Below, piece after piece: positions 1-7,542 of a stretch of 11,914 nucleotides of DNA. The DNA lies in NCBI GenBank assembly GCA_004297235.1, contig SCUR01000514.1, forward strand, positions 1-11,914, read 5' to 3'. Below the pieces are notes generated by a model that searched no databases, was not told the origin of the DNA, and saw nothing but the letters and a program-made list of their open reading frames with translations. The stretch comes from Candidatus Manganitrophaceae bacterium (GTDB taxonomy: Bacteria; Nitrospirota; Nitrospiria; SBBL01; Manganitrophaceae). Both the position numbers and the translations under genes were made by a program. The first letter of the stretch is position 1, and each line of letters opens with the position of its first letter.

Positions 1-488
1 CGACGCCGAATGGCCGGAGGACGGTCGATAAGTTTGCCTTAAAGCTTCCGGTCGTCGGCGATTTGATCCGAAAGGCCGCCGTCGCCAAGTTTACGCGGAC
101 CTTGGGAACGTTGATCGCCAGCGGCGTGCCGATCCTAGAAGGGTTAGGGATTGTTGCGAAGACGGCGGGAAACAAAATCATTGAACAGGCGCTGATGAAT
201 GCGCGTCAAAGCATCAGCGAAGGGAAAACGATCTCGGACCCGCTCGGAAAAGAGAAGGTATTCCCGCCGATGGTGGTTCAAATGATCGCGGTGGGAGAAA
301 CAACCGGCGCACTGGATGCCATGCTGAGCAAAATCGCCGATTTCTATGATGATGAAGTCGACTCGGCCGTCAGCGCCCTGACCGCCTTATTGGAGCCGAT
401 GATGATGGTCTTCCTCGGTGTCACCATCGGAACGATTGTCATCGCCATGTATCTTCCCATCTTTAAATTGGCTTCGATCGTCGGTTAG
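1..488 (+). CDS. pilC: Type IV pilus inner-membrane platform protein PilC, C-terminal part (5' truncated by window edge)
   Basis: The reading frame is open from base 3 to the TAG at 486-488, so the gene begins upstream of the window and about 161 C-terminal residues are visible. They form a T2SSF/GspF-type domain: a soluble helical bundle (the LKLPVVGDLIRK segment, then a GTLIASGVPILEGL helix and a MVVQMIAVGETTGALD stretch) and a final hydrophobic segment ending in IVIAMYLPIFKLASIVG, which is typical of PilC/GspF C-termini. PilC is the cytoplasmic-membrane platform that couples the extension and retraction ATPases to pilin assembly. GspF of type II secretion is closely similar, but the pilS-pilR pair directly downstream favours PilC. 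An internal ATG-like start near base 63 is not the true start, because homology to the domain continues upstream of it. Confidence 0.92.
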   Translation, partial: TPNGRRTVDKFALKLPVVGDLIRKAAVAKFTRTLGTLIASGVPILEGLGIVAKTAGNKIIEQALMNARQSISEGKTISDPLGKEKVFPPMVVQMIAVGETTGALDAMLSKIADFYDDEVDSAVSALTALLEPMMMVFLGVTIGTIVIAMYLPIFKLASIVG

Positions 489-519
489 AATCCGGTCGGT
501 CCTCGCTGTTTTGAAGGGC

Positions 520-538
520 CCCGTCCGGAAAGGGCGGG
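520..538 (+). other. Short GC hairpin between pilC and pilS
   Basis: CCCGTCC (520-526) can pair with GGGCGGG (532-538) around a GGAAA loop, a 7-bp stem with one G-T wobble. No T-tract follows, so it is not a convincing intrinsic terminator. It may be a weak attenuator or RNA processing structure in the 87-base pilC-pilS gap. Confidence 0.3.
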
Positions 539-575
539 CATTGTGCTCGCCGTGGGTGCTCAACAGGATCGGTGA

Positions 576-2327
576 ATGAAAAGAGAGGACGAGATCATCC
601 TGGGAAGAATGAAGTGGCTGATGGCCCTTCGGATCTTGCTGGTGACTTTTCTCCTCGGCCTCCCTCTTCTGCTGCAGCTCAACTATTTTAAAAATCCCTG
701 GTCGATTGTCACTTTTTATTTTCTGATCGGATCGACCTATTTTTTGACCCTCGTTTACGTCTTCTTGATCTCGTGGACGAGATATCCCCTTTTTTTCATT
801 TCATTCCAACTGGCGGTCGATCTTCTGTTCGAAACCGCTCTGATCGTGGTGACGGGAGGGATCGACAGCCCTTTTTCTTTTCTTTATGTCATTACGATCG
901 TTTCGGCCAGTATTTTCTTTTATCGCAAAGGGGGGCTGCTGACCGCCACGGCGGCGACGTTCTTATTCGGCTCCATCATCAATTTACAGTACGCCCATGT
1001 TCCTCCCTTTGACCCCCCCAGCGCGATCGGCAATAAAGAGGTGATCTATATGCTCTTTCTGTATATGATCACTTTCTTTACCGTCGGAAGCTTAAGCGGG
1101 CGGCTCTCGGAGCGATTGCATGAAAAAGAGGTGGGGTTCTCAAAGCTCCGCGTCTTCACCGAAGACATTGTCGAAAGCATCTCCAGCGGGCTCGTCACGA
1201 CCGATCTCTCCGGAAAGATTACGTCGTTCAACCGATCGGCTTTCGAGATCACCGGTTACCAACCGGAAGAAGCGCTTGGATCGATCTGGTGGGAGCTCTT
1301 TTCTTGGGAAGAGATCCGGGATCGTTACCGGGATCTCGCGGTGACGGGGGTCGCGCAGCGATTCGATGGGGAGATTTCTACGAAGCGGGGGGAGCGCTGT
1401 CTGCTTGGCGTGACCATCTCGCCGCTTCGGAATGAGCATGGCGGGCAGATCGGGATTATCGGAACCTTCCAGGACTTGACTCAATTGAAAAGCCTCGAAG
1501 AGGAGATGCAAAAGAAGGAGCGGTTGGCCACCATCGGGGAGATGGCGGCGGGGATGGCGCATGAGATCCGGAACCCGCTTGCCTCGCTGAGCGGCTCGAT
1601 CGAGGTGTTGAAAGGAGACCTCAACCTTCGCGATGAACATCTGAAGCTGATGGAGATCGCCGTCAGAGAAGCGGAGCGGCTGAATTCGATCATCACCCAA
1701 TTCCTCCTCTATGCGAAGCCGCTGCCGCCGCGTCGAAGGCGAACCGACCTTCATGCCCTTTTGTCGGAGACGGTGCAGCTTCTTCAGAATAATCCGGAAT
1801 ATCATCCCGATCGGATCCGGGTGTCTCTGCTGACGCCCCCGGAGCCGATGATGATTTTAATCGACCCCAATCAGATGCGGCAGGTCTTTTGGAATCTCTC
1901 GATCAATGCATTCCAGGCGATGCCGGAGGGGGGAGATCTGACGATCTCGACACGACGGATGCAGGCCAAAAAAGGGAAACCGTCGGCCCCGGAAGAAACG
2001 GTCGAAATCCTTTTTTCCGATACGGGCGGCGGAATCAAAAAAGAGGATCTCCCGAGGATCTTTTACCCTTTCTTTACCACGAAAAGTTCGGGGTCGGGTT
2101 TGGGTCTCTCCATCGTGCAGCGAATTATCGAAGAACACAGAGGCGAAATCCGCGTAGAGAGCTCTCCGAAGGGGACGACTTTTTATATCGTCCTCCCTCT
2201 GGATGAGCTCACCCGGAGCGAGCGCTTGGATGCAGAAGCCGCTCATCCCGGAGGCTCCGAGAAGGCCGATCGTCCGTTCGATCTCTTTCAGTCTCGACAG
2301 GGCCGGTTCAAATCGCTCTCCGTATAG
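576..2327 (+). CDS. pilS: Membrane sensor histidine kinase PilS
   Basis: A 583-residue kinase. Residues about 14-177 contain roughly six hydrophobic segments, the integral membrane sensor layout of PilS. A PAS domain follows (about 190-300, with the SGLVTTDLSGKITSFN stretch). The dimerisation/phosphoacceptor helix has the H-box GMAHEIRNPL, with His329 as the expected autophosphorylation site. The ATPase domain shows an N-box (NLSINAFQAM, Asn440), a G1 box (SDTGGGI) and a G2 box (GSGLGLSIV). About 40 low-complexity residues follow the catalytic domain. In studied bacteria PilS senses pilin level in the membrane and phosphorylates PilR to control pilA. The position right after pilC and 9 bases before pilR supports the name. 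The ATG at 576 has only a weak GGAT-like ribosome site, so the start is likely but not certain. Confidence 0.9.
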   Translation: MKREDEIILGRMKWLMALRILLVTFLLGLPLLLQLNYFKNPWSIVTFYFLIGSTYFLTLVYVFLISWTRYPLFFISFQLAVDLLFETALIVVTGGIDSPFSFLYVITIVSASIFFYRKGGLLTATAATFLFGSIINLQYAHVPPFDPPSAIGNKEVIYMLFLYMITFFTVGSLSGRLSERLHEKEVGFSKLRVFTEDIVESISSGLVTTDLSGKITSFNRSAFEITGYQPEEALGSIWWELFSWEEIRDRYRDLAVTGVAQRFDGEISTKRGERCLLGVTISPLRNEHGGQIGIIGTFQDLTQLKSLEEEMQKKERLATIGEMAAGMAHEIRNPLASLSGSIEVLKGDLNLRDEHLKLMEIAVREAERLNSIITQFLLYAKPLPPRRRRTDLHALLSETVQLLQNNPEYHPDRIRVSLLTPPEPMMILIDPNQMRQVFWNLSINAFQAMPEGGDLTISTRRMQAKKGKPSAPEETVEILFSDTGGGIKKEDLPRIFYPFFTTKSSGSGLGLSIVQRIIEEHRGEIRVESSPKGTTFYIVLPLDELTRSERLDAEAAHPGGSEKADRPFDLFQSRQGRFKSLSV

Positions 2328-2336
2328 GAACAGAGA

Positions 2337-3770
2337 ATGGAAAAAGTACTGATCGTCGATAATGAAAAAAGTATGCGGGACTTCCTCTCCATTGTCCTCA
2401 AGAAAGAGGGTTATTTTGTCGAGACGGCGGAAGATGGAGATCAGGCGCTGAAGGTGTTGGAGAAAGACATCTACGATCTGGTCCTCACCGATATTAAGAT
2501 GCCCCGGATGAGCGGCTTGGATCTTTTGAAGGCGCTGAAGGATCTTTCCCCTGAAACGATCATTATCATGATGACCGCCTATGCCTCGGCGGAGACGGCC
2601 GTCGAAGCGATGAAAGAAGGGGCCTACGATTACTTGACCAAGCCGTTTCAAATCGATGAGGTGAAGCTGATCATCAAAAATGCCCTGGAGCGAAGGAAGC
2701 TTCGACAGGAGAACACCCAGCTTCGCCGCGAGTTGAAGGGACAAGCGACCTTCACTCAGATCGTCGGCAAGAGCGAGAAGATGAAGCGGGTTCTCGATCT
2801 GGTTCGCAAGGTCGCCGACAGCAAGAGCAACGTGTTGATCTATGGAGAATCGGGAACGGGGAAAGAGTTGATCGCACGCGCGATCCATTTCAACAGCGCG
2901 AGGCGCGATCGCTCTTTCGTCACGGTCAATTGCAGCGCCCTTCCGGAGGCGCTTCTGGAAAGCGAGCTCTTCGGACATATGAAAGGGTCTTTCACCGGGG
3001 CCATCGGAAATAAAGAGGGCCTCTTTGAAATCGCCCACGAAGGGAGCATCTTCCTCGATGAAATCGGGGAGACCTCCTTGGCGATTCAGGTCAAGCTCTT
3101 GAGGGTGCTCCAGGAGAAAGAATTTCGCCGGGTCGGCGGGACAAAAGATCTCAAGGTCGATGTGCGGATCATCGCCGCCACCAATCGAGATCTTGAAAAA
3201 ATGGTCGCGGAAGGGAAATTCCGCGAAGATCTCTACTACCGTCTGGATGTGATTCCGATCGACCTTCCCCCCTTGCGGGAGCGACCCGAAGACATTCCGT
3301 TGCTGGCCGAATCCTTTCTTCGCAAGTTCAATCAGAGCCTCGGAAAAGAAATTGAGGGGATTGAGCCGGAGGCGATGCGTGTTTTGATGAATCACGAGTG
3401 GAAGGGGAACGTGCGAGAGCTTGAAAACGTGGTGGAGCGCGCCGTCGCCCTCGCCTCTCACAAGATGCTGACCCTGGAAGATTTCAACCAGGGCTTCCTC
3501 AAGCAGGCGGAGAGTTTTCCGATTCCCACCTCGATTCCGGAGGACGGGCTTCATCTGGAAGATCTCATCGGAAAGATCGAAAAGGAGCTTCTCCTGAAAG
3601 CGCTTCAAGAAACCAACTGGGTCAAGAAAGAGGCGGCCAAGCTCCTTCATCTCAATTTCCGCTCCTTCCGTTATCGACTCGACAAGTACGGCATCAAAAA
3701 AATAAAGAATGGGGAAGCCGATTCCACCCCCGAAACCGACCCGGATGACGAGTCGGACGAATTTGAATAA
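2337..3770 (+). CDS. pilR: Sigma54-dependent response regulator PilR (NtrC family)
   Basis: A 477-residue activator with three domains in order. The receiver domain (about 1-120) has Asp52 in LTDIKMP as the phosphoacceptor and the YLTKPF lysine. The AAA+ domain (about 140-375) has Walker A GESGTGKE at 170-177, the sigma54-contact loop GSFTGA at 217-222, and a FLDEIGE Walker B. The C-terminal Fis-type helix-turn-helix has the LHLNFRSFRYRLDKYGI stretch. Phosphorylated PilR-type proteins bind upstream of -24/-12 promoters and open sigma54 polymerase, classically at pilA. The gene starts 9 bases after the pilS stop with an AGGA ribosome site, so the two are surely co-transcribed. The receiver starts with VDNE rather than the commoner VDDE, and the loop is GSFTGA rather than GAFTGA. 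No pilin gene or clear -24/-12 site is visible in the window. Confidence 0.92.
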   Translation: MEKVLIVDNEKSMRDFLSIVLKKEGYFVETAEDGDQALKVLEKDIYDLVLTDIKMPRMSGLDLLKALKDLSPETIIIMMTAYASAETAVEAMKEGAYDYLTKPFQIDEVKLIIKNALERRKLRQENTQLRRELKGQATFTQIVGKSEKMKRVLDLVRKVADSKSNVLIYGESGTGKELIARAIHFNSARRDRSFVTVNCSALPEALLESELFGHMKGSFTGAIGNKEGLFEIAHEGSIFLDEIGETSLAIQVKLLRVLQEKEFRRVGGTKDLKVDVRIIAATNRDLEKMVAEGKFREDLYYRLDVIPIDLPPLRERPEDIPLLAESFLRKFNQSLGKEIEGIEPEAMRVLMNHEWKGNVRELENVVERAVALASHKMLTLEDFNQGFLKQAESFPIPTSIPEDGLHLEDLIGKIEKELLLKALQETNWVKKEAAKLLHLNFRSFRYRLDKYGIKKIKNGEADSTPETDPDDESDEFE

Positions 3771-3787
3771 CCGCTCCTTTCAAACGC

Positions 3788-3816
3788 TCGCCTTTTAAAC
3801 CGAAATATCGTACAAT
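3788..3816 (+). promoter_or_regulatory. Weak promoter candidate before ispE
   Basis: TACAAT at 3811-3816 is a good -10 hexamer in an AT-rich stretch of the pilR-ispE gap, about 29 bases before the ispE start. The matching -35 position 17 bases upstream reads TCGCCT, which is poor. Only the -10 supports the call. Confidence 0.25.
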
Positions 3817-3844
3817 CCCTCCCTCAATCAACCACGCGACCGGC

Positions 3845-4735
3845 ATGAAAAAGACCGTTTTAATCAAAGCCCCCGCCAAAGTAAATCTTTACTTGAAAGT
3901 CCTCGGCCGAAGGGAAGATGGTTACCATCAAATCCTCTCCCTCATGCAGATGGTCGGCCTCTATGATTTTCTCGCCTTTCGAGAGGACCGGTCGGAGATC
4001 CATCTTACCGTGGAGGATGGGCTGCTTCCGGCGGATCGCTCCAATCTGATTATCCGGGCGGCCGAGGCGCTTCAAGGCGCGGCCTCTTCAATGGGGGAGC
4101 GACCCAAAGGGGCGTCGATCCGGCTGACCAAGCAGATCCCGATTGCCGCCGGGTTAGGAGGGGGGAGCAGCGATGCGGCGGCAACCCTGATCGGATTGAA
4201 CCGGCTCTGGGGGCTCCGATGGCCCCGGGAGCGGCTGGCCCAACTGGGCGCGACGCTGGGGAGCGATGTCCCTTTTTTCCTTTATGGCCCGACCGCGTGG
4301 GCTTCGGGAAGGGGAGAGCAGATCGAGCCGGCCGGATCGACCGGCCCGGGGTGGATGGTGCTTGTCAACCCCGGTTTTACGGTCTCGACTGCGTGGGTTT
4401 ATCAGGAGTTTTCACGAAAATTAGGGTTGACAAAAAGAGGCCGAGAGATTACTATAAACAAATTTATTGCTCACAGACCTTCTTTAAGGGAGATCTTTCA
4501 CCGTCCTCATAACGACTTGGAAGAGGTCACGTTAGAGGCCTTTCCGCAACTTACCCAAATCAAGAAGGAGCTCTCGCGGCTTGGAGGAAAAGGCATCCTG
4601 ATGTCGGGAAGCGGTCCGACCCTTTTCGCCCTTTTCAAAGAGTACGCCTCGGCAAAGCAGGCCGCCGCCGCTTTCGATCAGGGGGGCTCCGTCAGGAGTT
4701 GGGTGGCGCGGGTATTGAAAAGATCGCCGGTTTGA
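3845..4735 (+). CDS. ispE: 4-diphosphocytidyl-2-C-methyl-D-erythritol kinase IspE
   Basis: IspE phosphorylates the 2-hydroxyl of CDP-methylerythritol with ATP, a step of the methylerythritol phosphate route to isoprenoids. The 296-residue length is normal. The N-terminal GHMP-kinase signature is visible as KAPAKVNLYLKVLGRREDGYH (residues 8-28, Lys12 and the substrate-binding DGYH). The glycine-rich ATP loop is PIAAGLGGGSSDAA (99-112). The catalytic Asp is in GSDVPFF (Asp141), and the C-terminal GHMP segment GILMSGSGPTLFALF follows. The ATG at 3845 gives the expected N-terminus, although no strong ribosome site precedes it. The gene lies 74 bases after pilR and 113 bases before tRNA-Gln; ispE-prs-pth-ychF neighbourhoods occur in many bacteria. 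An AT-rich patch inside the gene (about 4410-4470) may hold a promoter. Confidence 0.95.
   Translation: MKKTVLIKAPAKVNLYLKVLGRREDGYHQILSLMQMVGLYDFLAFREDRSEIHLTVEDGLLPADRSNLIIRAAEALQGAASSMGERPKGASIRLTKQIPIAAGLGGGSSDAAATLIGLNRLWGLRWPRERLAQLGATLGSDVPFFLYGPTAWASGRGEQIEPAGSTGPGWMVLVNPGFTVSTAWVYQEFSRKLGLTKRGREITINKFIAHRPSLREIFHRPHNDLEEVTLEAFPQLTQIKKELSRLGGKGILMSGSGPTLFALFKEYASAKQAAAAFDQGGSVRSWVARVLKRSPV
4427..4455 (+). promoter_or_regulatory. Possible promoter inside ispE
   Basis: A perfect TTGACA (-35, 4427-4432) is followed after 17 bases by TACTAT (4450-4455, four of six -10 matches) in an AT-rich island within the otherwise GC-rich ispE coding sequence. It points toward tRNA-Gln and prs, about 390 bases downstream. 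It may be chance, since the island also encodes normal IspE residues. Confidence 0.35.
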
Positions 4736-4848
4736 GAGTCAAGGCGATTCAGTCATAGCGGATTATGATGAAGACGGAGTAGATGAAAGGGATGAAGGAG
4801 CTGATCCGTTCCCATCCGATCCGTGTTCACCTAATCCCGATTTTATAT

Positions 4849-4923
4849 TGGGGCGTCGACTAGCTGGCAGGTCACGAGATTTTGGATCTCGCAGCCCAGG
4901 TTCGATCCCTGGCGCCCCAGCCA
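4849..4923 (+). tRNA. tRNA-Gln (anticodon UUG), CCA encoded
   Basis: The full cloverleaf can be drawn. The acceptor stem is TGGGGCG with CGCCCCA, including the U1-A72 pair typical of glutamine tRNAs. The D arm is GAC/GTC with a GG-containing loop. The anticodon stem CGAGA/TCTCG closes the loop TTTTGGA, so the anticodon is TTG (reads CAA, Gln). The T arm is CCAGG-TTCGATC-CCTGG. The discriminator is G at 4920 and CCA is encoded at 4921-4923. It sits between ispE and prs. Confidence 0.96.
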
Positions 4924-5012
4924 AACCACCCCGAAAGCAGGCTCGGACGCCCCGGACGGTTCCGGGTCGGAGAGAGGCTGTCGATTGGGGCTTATGATGA
5001 GGGTTGCTTCCC

Positions 5013-5951
5013 ATGCGAAGGTTGAAGCTTTTTTCGGGTAATTCGAACCCAGTCCTCACCAAAGAGATTTGTGATTACCTCGGCATTTCGCTCGGCCACG
5101 CGGTCGTCTCCACCTTCAGCGATGGAGAAATCTTCGTCAAGGTCGATGAAAATGTCCGCGGCAGCGATGTCTTTGTGGTTCAATCAACCTCCGAGCCGGT
5201 CAATAACAATATCATGGAGCTGCTGATCCTCATCGATGCGCTCAAGCGCGCTTCGGCGGAGAAGATCACGGCGGTCATCCCCTATTACGGCTATGCGCGG
5301 CAGGATCGAAAGGACCAGCCGCGGGTTCCGATCACGGCGAAGCTGGTGGCCGATCTGATCGCGGTGACAGGGGTCCACCGGGTTTTGACGATCGACCTTC
5401 ACGCCGGGCAGATCCAGGGCTTTTTCAATATTCCGGTCGATCATCTCTATGCGACGCCGGTTCTGCTCGACTATTTCAGGAAGAAGAAATTTAATGATCT
5501 GGTGGTGGTCTCTCCCGACGCCGGCGGGGTGGAGCGGGCGCGCGCCTTCGCCAAGAGGTTGAACGTCGGTCTGGCGATTATCGATAAACGGCGGGAAGGG
5601 CCGAACCGAACGAAGATCATGAATATCATCGGGGATGTCGTCGGTCGAGACATCTTGATTCTGGACGATATGATCGACACGGCGGGGACCATTGCGCAGG
5701 CGGCGTCGGCGATCAAAGCAAAGGGGGCCGCTCGGATCGTCGCCGGGTGCACCCACCCGGTTCTGTCGGGCCCGGCCTTGCAGCGACTCAACGAAGCCCC
5801 CATCGATGAAGTGGTGGTCACCAATACGATTCCGCTCAAAGGGAAAGAGCAGATCTGCAAGAAGATTACGATCTTATCCATTGCGTCCCTCATTGGTGAG
5901 GCGATTAAACGGATTCACGAAGAAGCATCGGTCAGCTCTCTCTTCGTTTGA
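5013..5951 (+). CDS. prs: Ribose-phosphate pyrophosphokinase (PRPP synthase)
   Basis: Prs transfers pyrophosphate from ATP to ribose 5-phosphate, making PRPP for purine, pyrimidine, NAD, His and Trp synthesis in the cytoplasm. The 312-residue length fits class I enzymes. Visible motifs are FSDGEI (37-40 region), the ATP-binding YYGYARQDRK (91-100), the metal/ATP histidine in DLHAGQIQGFF (His130), SPDAGGVERAR (168-177), the flexible-loop DKRREG (191-196) and the PRPP loop ILDDMIDTAGTI (216-227). I chose ATG 5013, giving MRRLKLFSGN, because a GAGG ribosome site at 4999-5002 lies about 10 bases before it. The in-frame TTG at 5004 would sit against that site. The gene is followed by rplY after 27 bases. 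Confidence 0.96.
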   Translation: MRRLKLFSGNSNPVLTKEICDYLGISLGHAVVSTFSDGEIFVKVDENVRGSDVFVVQSTSEPVNNNIMELLILIDALKRASAEKITAVIPYYGYARQDRKDQPRVPITAKLVADLIAVTGVHRVLTIDLHAGQIQGFFNIPVDHLYATPVLLDYFRKKKFNDLVVVSPDAGGVERARAFAKRLNVGLAIIDKRREGPNRTKIMNIIGDVVGRDILILDDMIDTAGTIAQAASAIKAKGAARIVAGCTHPVLSGPALQRLNEAPIDEVVVTNTIPLKGKEQICKKITILSIASLIGEAIKRIHEEASVSSLFV

Positions 5952-5978
5952 TTTTGTTCAGCTCTATACGGAGGTTTT

Positions 5979-6722
5979 ATGCAAAAGATTGAGATCCAAG
6001 GTGAGTTTAGAAAAGAGGCCGGCAAAGGCGTCGCCCGGCAGCTGAGAATGCGCGGAAAAATCCCCGCGGTTCTCTACGGCGCCGGCGCTTCCACCCTGCT
6101 GACAATGGACCCCAAAGATATCGACAGGGTGCTCCATTCGGCCTCGGGGGAAAATACGCTGATCACCCTTCAAATCACGGGGGGGACGGGAGAGGCTTCG
6201 CGCGTGGCGATCTTGCGTGACTTTCAGCGGGATCCGATCAACGGAAAGGTCTTGCATGCCGATCTCTTCGAAATCAACATGAACGAGCCGATTGTGGTTA
6301 AAGTTCCGGTCGAGGTCATCGGGACGGTGTCGGTCGGGGTCAAAGAAGGGGGCGTGCTGCAGCACAACGCGCGCGAGCTGGAGATCCGCTGTCTTCCTTT
6401 ATTGATTCCGGACCATATTCAGGTCGATGCCTCTTCGCTGGCGATCGGAGAGTCGATTCATGCAAAGGACATCCGGTTGGCGGAAGGGATCGAGATCATG
6501 ACCGACCCCGATCAGGTGATTGTCTCCGTGGCCGTGCCGATCTCCGAGGCGAAGCTGGAAGAGCTGTTGACCGCGCCGAAAGAGACCAAAGAGCCGGAAG
6601 TCCTGACCAAGAAGGAAGAAGAAGCCCCGAAGGCGGAGGGGAAGGGAGAGGCCAAGGCCGGAGAGGCGAAGGCGAAGCCCGAAGCAAAGGGGAAAGAAGA
6701 GAAAAAAGAGCCGAAGAAATAG
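5979..6722 (+). CDS. rplY: Large-subunit ribosomal protein bL25, long Ctc form
   Basis: bL25 binds 5S rRNA at the central protuberance of the 50S subunit. The 247-residue protein has the two-domain Ctc layout: an N-terminal L25 domain (about 1-95, with RGKIPAVLYG and the DFQRDPINGKVLHADLF stretch) and a C-terminal beta domain (about 100-190, with VKVPVEVIG and the LEIRCLP region). From about residue 200 the sequence becomes a Lys/Glu/Ala tail (many KE, EA and GEAKA runs) that is surely disordered and ends in EKKEPKK. A GGAGG ribosome site 5 bases before the ATG at 5979 supports the start. The gene lies between prs and pth, as in many bacteria. Confidence 0.95.
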   Translation: MQKIEIQGEFRKEAGKGVARQLRMRGKIPAVLYGAGASTLLTMDPKDIDRVLHSASGENTLITLQITGGTGEASRVAILRDFQRDPINGKVLHADLFEINMNEPIVVKVPVEVIGTVSVGVKEGGVLQHNARELEIRCLPLLIPDHIQVDASSLAIGESIHAKDIRLAEGIEIMTDPDQVIVSVAVPISEAKLEELLTAPKETKEPEVLTKKEEEAPKAEGKGEAKAGEAKAKPEAKGKEEKKEPKK

Positions 6723-6829
6723 GGCGCTCCTCTCTTTTGATTCTCGGATGATCCGAATCGTGATGGACCAGCGGACCGCTCCCCATGAAGCCTTCTCCAA
6801 TGGGTTGAAGTAGAAGAAGGAAGCGGACC

Positions 6830-7396
6830 GTGAAAATGATCGTCGGGCTGGGAAACCCGGGCCCGGAGTATGAAGAGACCAAGCACAACGTCGGTTTTTG
6901 GCTGATTGATTCCTTCGCACAGCGGCATGGCGTCCGCCTTTCCGAAAAGAAAGGGGAGGCGAGGCTGGGACGGGGCCGTCTGGCGGCTCCCTCCGGGGAA
7001 ATCGAGTTCATCCTGGTTAAACCGCAGACCTTCATGAACCGAAGCGGCCGGTCGGTTCAGTCCCTTCTCCACTCTTTCAGCATCTCCCCTTCCGAGATGA
7101 TCGTGGTGTATGATGATCTCGACCTTCCCTGCGGCCGAATGCGAATTCGGACCAAAGGGGGGGCGGGCGGCCATCGCGGCATTTTGTCGATCATCGATAC
7201 GACGGGAACCGATGAATTCCTCCGTTTGCGGATCGGGATCGGCCGCGACCCAAGCCAAGATCCGGCCGATTATGTCCTGACCCCTTTTCGACCGGAGGAG
7301 CTGAAGCAGGTGGAGGAGTCGATTGATAAGGGGGTGGAAGCGCTTCCGTTTCTTTTAGAGGGCCGGATCACCGAGGCAATGAATCGATATCACTGA
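6830..7396 (+). CDS. pth: Peptidyl-tRNA hydrolase Pth
   Basis: Pth cuts peptidyl-tRNAs that fall off the ribosome, recycling tRNA. The 188-residue length is typical. The N-terminus MKMIVGLGNPGPEYEETKHNVGF contains the conserved Asn9 and catalytic His19. FMNRSG (Asn70) and VYDDLDLP (Asp95) match the other active-site residues. The GGAGGHRG motif keeps His115, but Arg116 stands where E. coli Pth has Asn114. The GTG at 6830 is preferred because it yields the usual MKxIVGLGNPG start and follows an AGGA ribosome site; the ATG at 6836 is the alternative. A 107-base gap separates it from rplY, and a repeat-like element follows the gene. Confidence 0.95.
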   Translation: MKMIVGLGNPGPEYEETKHNVGFWLIDSFAQRHGVRLSEKKGEARLGRGRLAAPSGEIEFILVKPQTFMNRSGRSVQSLLHSFSISPSEMIVVYDDLDLPCGRMRIRTKGGAGGHRGILSIIDTTGTDEFLRLRIGIGRDPSQDPADYVLTPFRPEELKQVEESIDKGVEALPFLLEGRITEAMNRYH

Positions 7397-7410
7397 AGGA
7401 GCAAAGTAAC

Positions 7411-7526
7411 GTGAGGCGTTAGGCGTGAGGCGTAAGGGGTAAAAGATAAAGAATCAGATCTTTTGCCTTTACCCCTTACGCCTCACGTCCCCTTCTTTGT
7501 CGCCTCACGGTTTTGAACGCCTTACG
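7411..7526 (+). repeat. Heptad-based inverted repeat element between pth and ychF
   Basis: The left side is built of 7-base units: GTGAGGC, GTTAGGC, GTGAGGC, GTAAGGG, GTAAAAG from 7411 to 7445. The arm GTGAGGCGTAAGGGGTAAA (7425-7443) is the exact reverse complement of 7468-7486, and the C-G pair at 7424/7487 extends it to 20 bp. AAAAGAT (7441-7447) can also pair with ATCTTTT (7458-7464), giving a long hairpin around an AT-rich loop. Two more complementary units, CGCCTCACG (7501-7509) and CGCCTTACG (7518-7526), lie on the right. It fills the gap and codes for nothing. I infer a dispersed REP/MITE-like element; without a T-tract it is not a standard terminator. Confidence 0.75.
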
Positions 7527-7542
7527 TGTTTAGGAATTTAAG

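Noticed and set aside
1857..3650. 597-codon open frame on the minus strand opposite pilS and pilR
   Set aside because: It is a mirror of GC-rich codon use in two clear + strand genes. Its translation has no recognisable domain and it has no ribosome site.
4993..4998. TATGAT as a -10 box for prs
   Set aside because: It lies too close to the prs start, overlaps the ribosome site region, and has no -35.
4763..5062. Minus-strand frame containing GAPGIEPGLRDPKSRDLPASRR
   Set aside because: This is the typical false protein produced by reading a tRNA gene backwards; it covers tRNA-Gln.
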